64,000 nucleotides of DNA from Brochothrix campestris. GTDB lineage: Bacteria > Bacillota > Bacilli > Lactobacillales > Listeriaceae. This document shows, one piece after another, positions 43,657 through 51,099 of this stretch; the stretch's first letter is position 1; every line of letters starts with the position of its first letter. The notes under the pieces were generated by a model. The model was not told where the DNA came from. It did not search any database and saw only the letters and a program-made list of their open reading frames with translations. The DNA lies in contig NZ_CP175511.1 of the NCBI RefSeq assembly GCF_046058945.1, forward strand, positions 1,488,001 to 1,552,000, given 5' to 3'. The position numbers and the translations under genes were made by a program.

Positions 43657-44187
43657 TTAACCCTCCCAGTTTTGTTGAATAAAGGCGACGCGTCCACTGC
43701 CAATATGTGATTGTTGATAGCGAACCGGATTCTTTTTATGGAAATCTTGATGATAATCTTCGGCAGCATAAAAGGGTTCAGCTGGTAAGATTGCCGTTAC
43801 AATCTCTTTCTTAAAACGGCGACTTGCTTGTAAGGCCACTTTTGACTGCTCAGCCGCAAGCTGTTGTTGCTCTGAATGGAAGAAAATCGCTGGACGGTAG
43901 CTATCGCCTCGGTCAGCAAATTGGCCCATTGCATCGGTTGGATCAGTTTGTTGCCAATATACTTCGAGTAGCTGTTCGTATGAAAACAGCGTTGGATCAA
44001 ACGTTATTTGTACCGCTTCGGTATGTCCTGTTGTTTGTGAACAGACTTGCTCGTAGGTTGGGTTAACCACATGGCCCCCTGTATAACCCGAAACGACTTG
44101 TTCAATCCCTGGTTGGTTTTCAAATGGTTCAACCATGCACCAAAAACACCCGCCAGCAAATGTTGCAACTTCTAATTGTGCTCCCAT
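43657..44187 (-). CDS. msrA: Peptide-methionine (S)-S-oxide reductase MsrA
   Basis: A 176-residue enzyme with the catalytic motif GCFWCMVEPF near the start and VSGYTGGHVVNPTYEQVCSQTTGHTEAVQ. The end has AEDYHQDFHKKNP. It reduces the S epimer of methionine sulfoxide using thioredoxin. It lies in the operon between ypmS and msrB. Confidence 0.95.
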   Translation of the reverse strand: MGAQLEVATFAGGCFWCMVEPFENQPGIEQVVSGYTGGHVVNPTYEQVCSQTTGHTEAVQITFDPTLFSYEQLLEVYWQQTDPTDAMGQFADRGDSYRPAIFFHSEQQQLAAEQSKVALQASRRFKKEIVTAILPAEPFYAAEDYHQDFHKKNPVRYQQSHIGSGRVAFIQQNWEG

Positions 44188-44200
44188 CCCTTATTCCCCC

Positions 44201-44800
44201 TTAATTTGTTGGTAGTAATAATGTTATTGTAATCCGCTCAGCTTCAAATGCAAACGAATCGATTGCTAAACGCGGAAATGTCTTCGATTCAATTTCATCC
44301 AAGGCGAGGTAAACTTGTTTTTTAGCCCCTTGCACGTGAATCCACTCCGGAAAATCAAAGTTTTTACTGACAGCATTCATCACAAGACTTACGGGCAGTT
44401 TTACCTTACCTAATTCCATGCCTTCTTGATGAAGGATAACATTTCCTGCCTCGTCTAGTTCTGGTTTAAAGGTTAAGGTCACATTGATGGCCTGTTTTAA
44501 AAATTCAAAATTAGTCTTAAAATAAACATAACCATCTGCAGCTGTCACCTGATACTTCGAGCTGTCCTTTGTATTGGCACTCAAGTAGCCTGCAATCACC
44601 TTATTTAAATCCGCTGGTGAAAAGTACATTGTTACCTTTGGTGTACTCGTGGGTAACGCTGCTTTTTCGGGTGTGTATGCCGAATCATCTGTTAATTGCA
44701 CCGCAATCACGATCCAAGGAATAATCATAACCGTAATCAGAATAAAGCTGAAAATTTTCCAACCATTTGTTTTTTTACTGCGTTTAGTTGTTCGTGCCAT
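44201..44800 (-). CDS. ypmS: YpmS family (DUF2140) membrane-anchored protein
   Basis: About 199 residues. A basic N-terminus, one membrane helix (WKIFSFILITVMIIPWIVIAV), then an extracytoplasmic domain containing YFSPADLNKVIAGYL. The track-longest start is 6 bases further up, but the ATG at 44800 has better spacing to GGCGGA. The family function is not known; it is always beside the YpmR lipase and is suspected to act at the cell surface. Confidence 0.88.
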   Translation of the reverse strand: MARTTKRSKKTNGWKIFSFILITVMIIPWIVIAVQLTDDSAYTPEKAALPTSTPKVTMYFSPADLNKVIAGYLSANTKDSSKYQVTAADGYVYFKTNFEFLKQAINVTLTFKPELDEAGNVILHQEGMELGKVKLPVSLVMNAVSKNFDFPEWIHVQGAKKQVYLALDEIESKTFPRLAIDSFAFEAERITITLLLPTN

Positions 44801-44813
44801 TGTCATTCCGCCC

Positions 44814-45548
44814 TTATTGTTCTTTTATTTTAGCATAGAGTTTCTTTGCCATCAGTGCATAGCCTGCATCATTCGGATGGAACTGATCCGCGGTTGATAT
44901 ATAATCAGCCCCAGCTGCCTTAAATTCCTTCGCTACTGGTACAAATGTGACGTTCTTTTGCTTGCTAATTGTTGTTAACGCTGCATTCCAGCTGTCTAAA
45001 ATAGCATTGGCTTCAGCATTATCACCTAAAATTTGGGTGAAGGGATTGTAAATGCCTAACACATAAATTTGGGCTGTTGGATTTTTTTTACGAATCGTCG
45101 CGATGATGTCGCTCACCTGTGTTTCGTACGTCTTTAACGCACCATCAAAACTATCAGTCGTTGTACGCAATAATGATTTTTTGACGACTCCCATCAAATC
45201 ATTCCCACCTGCAGTAATTGTGACAATGTCAGCTTTTTTTATATCTTTTTGCAATTGTTTATCTTCGTGTAAACGACCGTTAATTTGCGTAGATGTATTA
45301 CCAGTAACACCATAATTAATAGCAGTTACTGTCTCAATATCAGCTTCGGCCGCTAATTTAGCTTCTATCCGCGCTAAATAATTATGACCTTCCGTCGCAC
45401 CGACACCAAAGGTCAGTGAATCACCTAAGCCGATAATGGTAAGCTTTTGCGGTTGTGGCAATATTTCATCCTTTAAAAGGTAAAATGCGCCTGCTAATAA
45501 GGCGATAATGATGATGATTAAACTCACTACTTTGACACGCTTCTTCAT
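44814..45548 (-). CDS. ypmR: SGNH/GDSL-family lipase-esterase (YpmR)
   Basis: A 244-residue protein with an N-terminal membrane anchor (VVSLIIIIIALLAGAFYLL) and an SGNH hydrolase domain. Block I GLGDSLTFGVGA holds the serine, block III TITAGGNDLMG the Gly/Asn oxyanion residues and block V DQFHPNDAGY the Asp-His pair. It is likely an extracellular esterase on lipids or cell-wall polymers. It lies in the operon between degV and ypmS. Confidence 0.92.
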   Translation of the reverse strand: MKKRVKVVSLIIIIIALLAGAFYLLKDEILPQPQKLTIIGLGDSLTFGVGATEGHNYLARIEAKLAAEADIETVTAINYGVTGNTSTQINGRLHEDKQLQKDIKKADIVTITAGGNDLMGVVKKSLLRTTTDSFDGALKTYETQVSDIIATIRKKNPTAQIYVLGIYNPFTQILGDNAEANAILDSWNAALTTISKQKNVTFVPVAKEFKAAGADYISTADQFHPNDAGYALMAKKLYAKIKEQ

Positions 45549-45558
45549 TACTTAGCTC

Positions 45559-46398
45559 CTATTCCGTACAATACATCACAGCAAAAGCACCCGCGCCGGC
45601 ATGACTCGCAATAATCGGGTCAGCAAAGTATTGGGGAATTGCTTTAATTTGTGGTTTGATTGATTGAATTGTTTTGCTAACTGCAACACTTAACTCTTCA
45701 TTCATCGCATGCATCATGTCACAGTACTTAACCGCTGCGGGTACTTCTTTAAAGTGATTTTCGAAAAACTTATGTATTTGTTTTTCACTGCGGACTTTCG
45801 CTTTGGCTTCAAGACCATCTTCCGTTAATTCCGCAATCAGCTTAATCGACAGCAAGTGACCAATCGCTGATGTCATTTTACCGATACGACCACCTTTTGC
45901 AAGGTTATCTAAATTGAGGACGACGATAAACAAACGTGTATGTTCACCAATAAAGGTAATGCGGTTAATAATCGCCTCTTTTGTTGCGCCTTGTTGGGCT
46001 AATTCGGCTGCTTCGAGCACTTGAAAAGCTAATCCACGGGCAATAAACTGTGAATCAATCACGGTTATGTCACCGTCGACCATCTCAGCTGCCTGGCGGA
46101 AGGTATCGACTGTGCCACTTAGGTTTTTCGTCAACGAAATCGCAATGACTTCCGAGCCATCCGCTGTTAGTTGTTCAAACGTTTCAACCATCGTCCCAAT
46201 AGCGGGCTGTGATGTTTGCGGCAATACTTTTGAGGCCTCCATTGTTTTGATGAATTTCGCATAGTCTGCTTCATTTGTTGGTAACCACGCTTCGTCGTTC
46301 AAACGGACGGTTAACGGTAAGACAGTTATATTAAATTTTTTTATTTCATCCTCTGATAATCCTGCAGTTGAATCGGTTACAATTTTAATGTTGGGCAT
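45559..46398 (-). CDS. DegV family fatty-acid-binding protein
   Basis: A 279-residue DegV protein of the normal single-domain type, unlike the fused form at 4922-6709. Start IKIVTDSTAGLS, ligand loops TSQPAIGTM and SLTKNLSGTVDTF, VIDSQFIARGLA and AKGGRIGKMTSAIG. DegV/FakB proteins carry a fatty acid for phosphorylation by FakA. It is the first gene of the seven-gene operon ending at deoD, and matches Listeria lmo1863. Confidence 0.93.
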   Translation of the reverse strand: MPNIKIVTDSTAGLSEDEIKKFNITVLPLTVRLNDEAWLPTNEADYAKFIKTMEASKVLPQTSQPAIGTMVETFEQLTADGSEVIAISLTKNLSGTVDTFRQAAEMVDGDITVIDSQFIARGLAFQVLEAAELAQQGATKEAIINRITFIGEHTRLFIVVLNLDNLAKGGRIGKMTSAIGHLLSIKLIAELTEDGLEAKAKVRSEKQIHKFFENHFKEVPAAVKYCDMMHAMNEELSVAVSKTIQSIKPQIKAIPQYFADPIIASHAGAGAFAVMYCTE

Positions 46399-46758
46399 AA
46401 TTTGCCTCCTTCTAAATAATAGTTTAATTATAGCTTGTTTGAGCTGAAATTAACACCTAAATCCTTTATGTCCGTAAGGAATACTAACTTCCACTACTTT
46501 TAACTAAAGAAATGATTGTTTACTTAGTGCAAAAAAAAGAAAACGGTCTCATTTCCGGCTAACAGAACGAACATTCAACCAACAGTAGGTATGTCTTATT
46601 TTTTGTGATTGCCTACTCTTGTTAAATTATACTAAACCTCACTTGTCATAGGCAATCTAAATTGCCAAATATTTTTATAAAAAAACACTATGTTTCGATA
46701 TGATTTTTGGTAGAATGGATAGGCATACGTCAAAAAGCCATTAACCTAAAGGATAATG
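46399..46758. other. Intergenic region upstream of degV and of tandem repeat R3
   Basis: No gene seen. The left side holds degV upstream signals. On the plus strand an extended -10 TGGTAGAAT near 46708 lies about 45 bases before the tandem repeat and could make the repeat a transcribed RNA; unproven. Confidence 0.3.
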
Positions 46759-47048
46759 GCTGATGGAACTGGAGGAACGAAAGTGACATCAGCTCGTTCA
46801 ACTTCGCAGATATTGGAATGTAAAAGAAGAGCGACTATTTTCCGTTGCTAACTTTTACATGAAATATCCCAGAAGTTAGCTGATGGAACTGGAGGAACGA
46901 AAGTGACATCAGCTCGTTCAACTTCGCAGATATTGGAATGTAAAAGAAGAGCGACTATTCTCCGTCGCCATCATTTTGCTGAAAGGTGAAAGCTTCTGGT
47001 TGATGGAACTAGAAAAGGGAACAACGTTTCTATTCAGTCTGCTCGGAT
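46759..47048 (+). repeat. Dispersed repeat copy R3: tandem array with 120-bp period
   Basis: Two full units (46759-46878 and 46879-46998) and a third partial unit (from 46999). The first 93 bases of units 1 and 2 differ at only two positions. Each full unit has a hairpin closing GCTGATG / CATCAGC around GGAGGAACGAAAGTGA, then CGTTCAACTTCGC, then a hairpin GCGAC / GTTGC or GTCGC (46831-46848, 46951-46968) with loop TATTYTCC. Unit 3 ends in TTTCTATTCAGTCT as in copy R2. A GTG after the GGAGGAA box could start peptides of 22-28 residues. Confidence 0.8.
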
Positions 47049-47061
47049 TGCAGATATATTA

Positions 47062-47475
47062 TCAGAAAATTTGCAGCACCTTTGTAAAATATAATACTAA
47101 ACCAGCAACAATAGCCGGTGATATAATACTTCCGCTCCAAAAGCGAAAAGCACTCGTTTTATCTTTAACGATTTTTTCATTTTCTTGCAGAATAAACGCC
47201 TTTAAATTTGTTTGTACTCGCATCGCTTCTATTTGAATCTTTTGCTCGAGTGTCTCCATTTTTTGCTCCAGCATGCTCATTCTTTGCTCTAATTCACTCA
47301 TTCTTTGTTCCAATATCGTCATTCTTCGCTCTAATTTACTTATTCTTTGTTCTAAAATCGTCATTTTTCGCTCTAATTCCTCAAATTTCTTCTCTACGGT
47401 CACTTCGTTTACTTTTATTTTTGTATCAAAATGCGCTTTTATTTCTTCAATTTGTAGTTGCGTAACCATCTCCAT
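47062..47475 (-). CDS. Coiled-coil protein with C-terminal membrane helix (heptad repeats)
   Basis: A 137-residue protein of no named family. After an amphipathic start (VTQLQIEEIKAHFDTKIKV) come at least six near-identical 7-residue units of the type R-M-x-x-L-E-Q, a classical coiled coil with Met/Leu at a/d positions. The tail has RFWSGSIISPAIVAGLVLYF, one membrane anchor. The DNA shows matching 21-base repeats. GGAG precedes the ATG at 47475. The shape recalls Bdr-like or CCDC90-like tail-anchored proteins. It stands alone between the tandem repeat and a long empty region. Confidence 0.7.
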   Translation of the reverse strand: MEMVTQLQIEEIKAHFDTKIKVNEVTVEKKFEELERKMTILEQRISKLERRMTILEQRMSELEQRMSMLEQKMETLEQKIQIEAMRVQTNLKAFILQENEKIVKDKTSAFRFWSGSIISPAIVAGLVLYFTKVLQIF

Positions 47476-47478
47476 CAA

Positions 47479-48040
47479 CTCTCCACCTCCAAATCCCCAT
47501 TATTTTCGGCATCGTTTGATTATTAATTACAACCTATCTTACATTTATCCTTATATAGCACAAGTATATAACACCTCGACAACTATTTACAATAGATAAT
47601 AGCGTAAAGTCCAAAAAACACCCCTCTTTCATGCACTACACATTCCGGTTGAATTTCATCAGGCAGTTCCGTGATTATTGCCCTCATAGATTGAGCTGCT
47701 TTCGATGTATCTTATGAAAGTAACTAGCAGTCGATTAGTTCCCCTGCTCCTATTCACCAGATACAGACTCACTTTTCAGTTAGTTGAACGTTAACAATCA
47801 ATCACAGCTTCTATTCTCGCAGCTTGACTTCGGCTCTAAACTTCTTATCGAGATATTTATCGATTAAATATAATAAACATATTTCACTTTCGCTAAAACG
47901 ATGATATGCTTTAATTAAGGTTGTCTCATTTTAATTCATGCGCTGAGGGAGTGCATCTATCAAAAACGACTTATTTTAAAAGTATCATCATTTGAGTCAC
48001 TCTTTTATTTCTAGTCACACATACAAAGGGGGAGTAAGGG
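47479..48040. other. Long intergenic region before hisJ
   Basis: 562 bases without a credible ORF on either strand. An AT-rich part near 47860-47875 includes TATAAT (within TTAAATATAATAAAC) that may be the hisJ -10, with no clear -35. I see no T-box or other named RNA. Confidence 0.35.
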
Positions 48041-48874
48041 ATGAAATACGATGGACATACACACACAGAATATTGCCCACATGGCAGTGGCGAACCGGTC
48101 GAATTAATGATCGAAGCCGCTATTAAGCAAGGGTTCACACATTACAGTATTACAGAACACCCACCATTACCTCATGCATTTAAACAATCAATGGCTAATT
48201 CAACAGCCGAGATTGATACCACTGCAATGGCAGTTAACGATGTTGAGCATTACATCAAAAAGATGAAACGGTTGCAGTATCAGTATGGCAGTGATCTCAC
48301 TATTAAGTTTGGTTTTGAAATTGACTATTTACCAGAACAGACAGATTGGGTACGTGACTTCCTTAACGAATACGGGCCTTATTTATCAGATAATCTGTTA
48401 TCCGTTCATTTTTTACCCGGAACCGATGGCTGGCGCTTTATCGACTATAGTGCGGCTGATTTTGATGCCGGATTAGTTAAACACTATGGCTCGTTTACAG
48501 AGGTACAGAATGTCTATTTGAACTATCTGACTGATTCATTAACGTGGGACGTCGGTCGTTTTAAGCCCGCTCGCATTGGTCACATCTCATTGGCACAAAA
48601 ATTCCAACGGCAGTATCCAGCGGAACAGACGTGTTACAGTGCCAAGCAAAAGCAACAATACATACAGTTCCTCAATCAAGTCGCAAGTCAGTCATACAGT
48701 TTAGATTTCAACACTGCCGGCTTATATAAGGCCGATTGTGGTGACACCTATCCGCATAAAGGACTCGCCAAGATTGCACTTGCGAAAGGGATTCCGTTCA
48801 TTTACGGTTCGGATGCACACAGCATTAAAGATGTCGGACGCGGATACGCCCACTACAGCGACATTTATCGTTAA
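48041..48874 (+). CDS. hisJ: Histidinol-phosphatase family protein (PHP, HisJ/HisK type)
   Basis: A 277-residue PHP-domain phosphatase. The metal-binding motif HTHTEYCPHG is at the N-terminus, followed by TEHPP, FGFEIDYLP, SVHFLPG, RIGHISLAQKF and the final GSDAHSIKDVG. HisJ removes phosphate from L-histidinol phosphate. No other his genes are adjacent, as in Listeria where hisJ is also apart, so the in vivo substrate should be taken with care. GGGGGAG precedes the ATG. Confidence 0.9.
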   Translation: MKYDGHTHTEYCPHGSGEPVELMIEAAIKQGFTHYSITEHPPLPHAFKQSMANSTAEIDTTAMAVNDVEHYIKKMKRLQYQYGSDLTIKFGFEIDYLPEQTDWVRDFLNEYGPYLSDNLLSVHFLPGTDGWRFIDYSAADFDAGLVKHYGSFTEVQNVYLNYLTDSLTWDVGRFKPARIGHISLAQKFQRQYPAEQTCYSAKQKQQYIQFLNQVASQSYSLDFNTAGLYKADCGDTYPHKGLAKIALAKGIPFIYGSDAHSIKDVGRGYAHYSDIYR

Positions 48875-48880
48875 TTCAAA

Positions 48881-48933
48881 CAAAAGACCGCTAGTCGCAG
48901 TTCCATAACGGACTGACCCTAGCGGTCTTTTTT
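48881..48933 (+). terminator. Bidirectional terminator between hisJ and the folate operon
   Basis: AAAAGACCGCTAG pairs with CTAGCGGTCTTTT, T-runs on both strands; it touches the stop codon of the last small gene of the minus-strand operon. Confidence 0.88.
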
Positions 48934-49105
48934 ATTTACTCAGATTGTTCTTTTCTAATTGTTCAATCCGTTGTTCCAAGGTTCGTAACCGTTGTCCCCG
49001 TTTTTTCAGACGGTTGCTTGTCACTATTACGAGCACGATGACAACTATAAATGGTAGCATCGAAGCAATCAAGAAAAAGAAGTCTCCCCACATAAAATGA
49101 GACAT
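48932..49105 (-). CDS. Small membrane protein (DUF4083-like)
   Basis: A 57-residue protein below common ORF cut-offs. From the ATG at 49105 (GGGAGG six bases upstream) it reads MSHFMWGDFFFLIASMLPF, then IVVIVLVIVTSNRLKKRGQR and a short charged helix LRTLEQRIEQLEKNNLSK. One membrane helix plus a coiled-coil-like tail resembles DUF4083 proteins. It is the last gene of the fhs-to-dfrA operon. An overlapping frame (48963-49151) lacks a ribosome site and is rejected. Confidence 0.65.
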   Translation of the reverse strand: MSHFMWGDFFFLIASMLPFIVVIVLVIVTSNRLKKRGQRLRTLEQRIEQLEKNNLSK

Positions 49106-49135
49106 GAACATCCTCCCTTTCTCTCATAGAGACGA

Positions 49136-49309
49136 TTAACTGTTTTTCCAATCGTCTTTATCCCAGTCATCTAACGGTTCATCTTTTTGCCAATCGGTTT
49201 TCTTTGGTGGAATTTTAGTTGCATTAAACAACTTAAAGGCCACAAAGGTTGAGCCAGCTGACAAAATTAAAATAACAACTATTAAACTAATAAATAAGGT
49301 TACACTCAC
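49136..49309 (-). CDS. Small membrane protein (YtzI-like)
   Basis: A 57-residue protein starting at GTG 49309 behind TTGGAGGAA. It has one N-terminal helix (LFISLIVVILILSAGSTFVAF) and an acidic tryptophan-rich tail (DWQKDEPLDDWDKDDWKNS). It resembles YtzI-type short membrane proteins by layout only. It lies 43 bases after dfrA on the same strand, in operon with it. Too short for standard gene lists. Confidence 0.65.
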   Translation of the reverse strand: MSVTLFISLIVVILILSAGSTFVAFKLFNATKIPPKKTDWQKDEPLDDWDKDDWKNS

Positions 49310-49352
49310 GTTATTTCCTCCAATAATTCATTAACTTACATGGCATCGCAAA

Positions 49353-49838
49353 CTATCTTGCTCGATAGGTACGGTATTCATGTTCGTATATATTTTGCTC
49401 ATCGACGACGCCTGGCACACACTTAACGAGCTCATACTTGTTCCAATCAAAGGCAGGAATGTAGGTATCGCCTTCAAAACTTTCATCGATAAAGGTCATT
49501 AACAGTTCATCGGCCTCATCTTTAAACAGTTCAAAAATGGCAGAGCCACCAGTGATAACGACCGCCTCATCTGCTGTGGCAGCATAATCAAGCACCGCTT
49601 GTTTGCTATGCATCACGCGCACGCCTTCTGCTTGAAAGGTTGAATCGGTTGTTAAAACAATGTTGACACGCTGTGGCAAAGGCCGTCCAATCGATTGATA
49701 GGTTTTGCGCCCCATCACAATTGTTTTGCCCACCGTTTGCGCTTTAAAATAACGAAGGTCGGCCGGTAAATGCCACGGTAAGTCATTTTTGTAACCGATC
49801 ACGCCGTTTTTGTCCTGGGCCCATAAATAACGTAACAT
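49353..49838 (-). CDS. dfrA: Dihydrofolate reductase
   Basis: A 161-residue DHFR. WAQDKNGVIGYKNDLPWHLPADLRYFK carries the Met20-type loop and the catalytic Asp (DLRYF segment). GKTIVMGRKTYQSIGRPLP is the NADPH site, and VITGGSAIFELF follows. It reduces dihydrofolate to tetrahydrofolate, regenerating the cofactor consumed by ThyA encoded 11 bases upstream. The trimethoprim-contact residues look like a normal sensitive enzyme, but this was not tested. Confidence 0.96.
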   Translation of the reverse strand: MLRYLWAQDKNGVIGYKNDLPWHLPADLRYFKAQTVGKTIVMGRKTYQSIGRPLPQRVNIVLTTDSTFQAEGVRVMHSKQAVLDYAATADEAVVITGGSAIFELFKDEADELLMTFIDESFEGDTYIPAFDWNKYELVKCVPGVVDEQNIYEHEYRTYRAR

Positions 49839-49849
49839 TGCTTCTCCTC

Positions 49850-50809
49850 CTATACCGCAATTGGTGCTTTGATGCCTGCATGCGGCTCATAGCCTTCAAT
49901 TGTAATGTCGTCTATTTCAAACTCAAAAATTGATGAGACATCATCATTCAAGACAAGTGTCGGTAAGTCACGGGCTTCACGACTGAGCTGCAGGTTGACT
50001 TGTTCGAGATGATTTTGGTAAATGTGGGCATCGCCAAAGGTATGCACAAATTCACCGACAGCGAGGCCACATTCTTTCGCAATTAAATGCGTTAATAACG
50101 CGTAGCTTGCAATGTTAAACGGCACTCCTAAGAAGGTATCCGCACTGCGTTGATACAGTTGACATGATAATTTACCATCATGCACGTAAAACTGAAAGAG
50201 GGAATGACATGGTGGTAAAGCCATCGTCGGTACGTCTTCAGGATTCCAAGCAGACACAATTAAACGACGTGATTCAGGCGAACGCTTAATCGTATCAATC
50301 ACATCTTGAATTTGATCGATTGCCTCACCGCGTTTCGTTTGCCAATGACGCCATTGCGAGCCATAGACATTGCCGAGTGATCCGAATTCTGCACTGAAGG
50401 CATCATCGGTTAAAATGCGTGCTTTGAAGATGGCCATCTGCGCTTGGTAGTCTGCTTTAAACGTTTCATCCGTAAGGACGCGGTGACCAAAATCGGTCAT
50501 GTCTGGTCCTGTATAGGCAGCGCTTTTAACCCATTTTTCAAAGGCCCATTCATTCCAAATGTTATTGTTGTTTTGCAACAAATAACGAATGTTTGTGTCA
50601 CCCTTTAAAAACCAAAGCAATTCGCTTTTAATTTGATTGAAGGCCACGCGTTTCGTTGTTAACAACGGAAACCCTTGTTGCAAGTCAAAGCGCATTTGGT
50701 AGCCGAACACGGAATACGTTCCTGTCCCTGTTCTATCACCGCGTTGGTTACCGTTCGCTAAAATATGACGGCACATGTCTAGATAAACTGCATCTGCTTG
50801 ATTACTCAT
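49850..50809 (-). CDS. thyA: Thymidylate synthase ThyA
   Basis: A 319-residue enzyme, the long form with an insert near residues 90-140 as in Lactobacillus casei. RTGTGTYSVFGYQMRFDL starts the domain; the catalytic Cys is in ALPPCHSLFQFYV, and QLYQRSADTFLGVPFNI and HIYQNHLEQ are further hallmarks. It converts dUMP to dTMP with methylene-tetrahydrofolate. It is followed by dfrA and preceded by the NifU-N-like gene. Confidence 0.97.
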   Translation of the reverse strand: MSNQADAVYLDMCRHILANGNQRGDRTGTGTYSVFGYQMRFDLQQGFPLLTTKRVAFNQIKSELLWFLKGDTNIRYLLQNNNNIWNEWAFEKWVKSAAYTGPDMTDFGHRVLTDETFKADYQAQMAIFKARILTDDAFSAEFGSLGNVYGSQWRHWQTKRGEAIDQIQDVIDTIKRSPESRRLIVSAWNPEDVPTMALPPCHSLFQFYVHDGKLSCQLYQRSADTFLGVPFNIASYALLTHLIAKECGLAVGEFVHTFGDAHIYQNHLEQVNLQLSREARDLPTLVLNDDVSSIFEFEIDDITIEGYEPHAGIKAPIAV

Positions 50810-50824
50810 GTCGTTATTCGCTCC

Positions 50825-51085
50825 CTATCCGTTTAAAATCGTCTTAATTTGCGGCAAAATATCTTTCCAATCCGCGTTCGTTTTTTTCTCTACTGTCATA
50901 AAATCAGCATAGCGATAAATTTGGTTAATACCAGTGATGGTGAACAGCCGTAAAATATCACGCGGCAAACCTGCTTCGTGGCGTGAATACGTCACACCGC
51001 TTGCGCTCTCATCAACTAAGGTTTCATCGATGGTGAGCTTCATCGCTAATGGATTAGGCGTGCGTTGCACTTTTAGCAATTTCAC
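50825..51085 (-). CDS. Nfu N-terminal domain (scaffold-like) small protein
   Basis: An 86-residue protein matching the Nfu/NifU N-terminal domain: VQRTPNPLAMKLTID at the start (family TPNPNALKF pattern), then an acidic middle and IYRYADFMTVEKKTNADWKDILP. There is no C-terminal CxxC Fe-S domain, so it is not a complete Nfu. The family role in Firmicutes is unclear. It lies in the folate operon, 15 bases before thyA, as in Listeria. Confidence 0.85.
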   Translation of the reverse strand: MKLLKVQRTPNPLAMKLTIDETLVDESASGVTYSRHEAGLPRDILRLFTITGINQIYRYADFMTVEKKTNADWKDILPQIKTILNG

Positions 51086-51099
51086 TGTATTGCCCTCCC

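Noticed and set aside
46976..47236. 86-codon plus-strand ORF
   Set aside because: It joins the third unit of the tandem repeat to the antisense of the coiled-coil gene; no independent support.
48963..49151. 62-codon minus-strand ORF
   Set aside because: It overlaps the DUF4083-like gene in another frame and lacks a ribosome site, while the 48932-49105 frame has one and a membrane-protein pattern.
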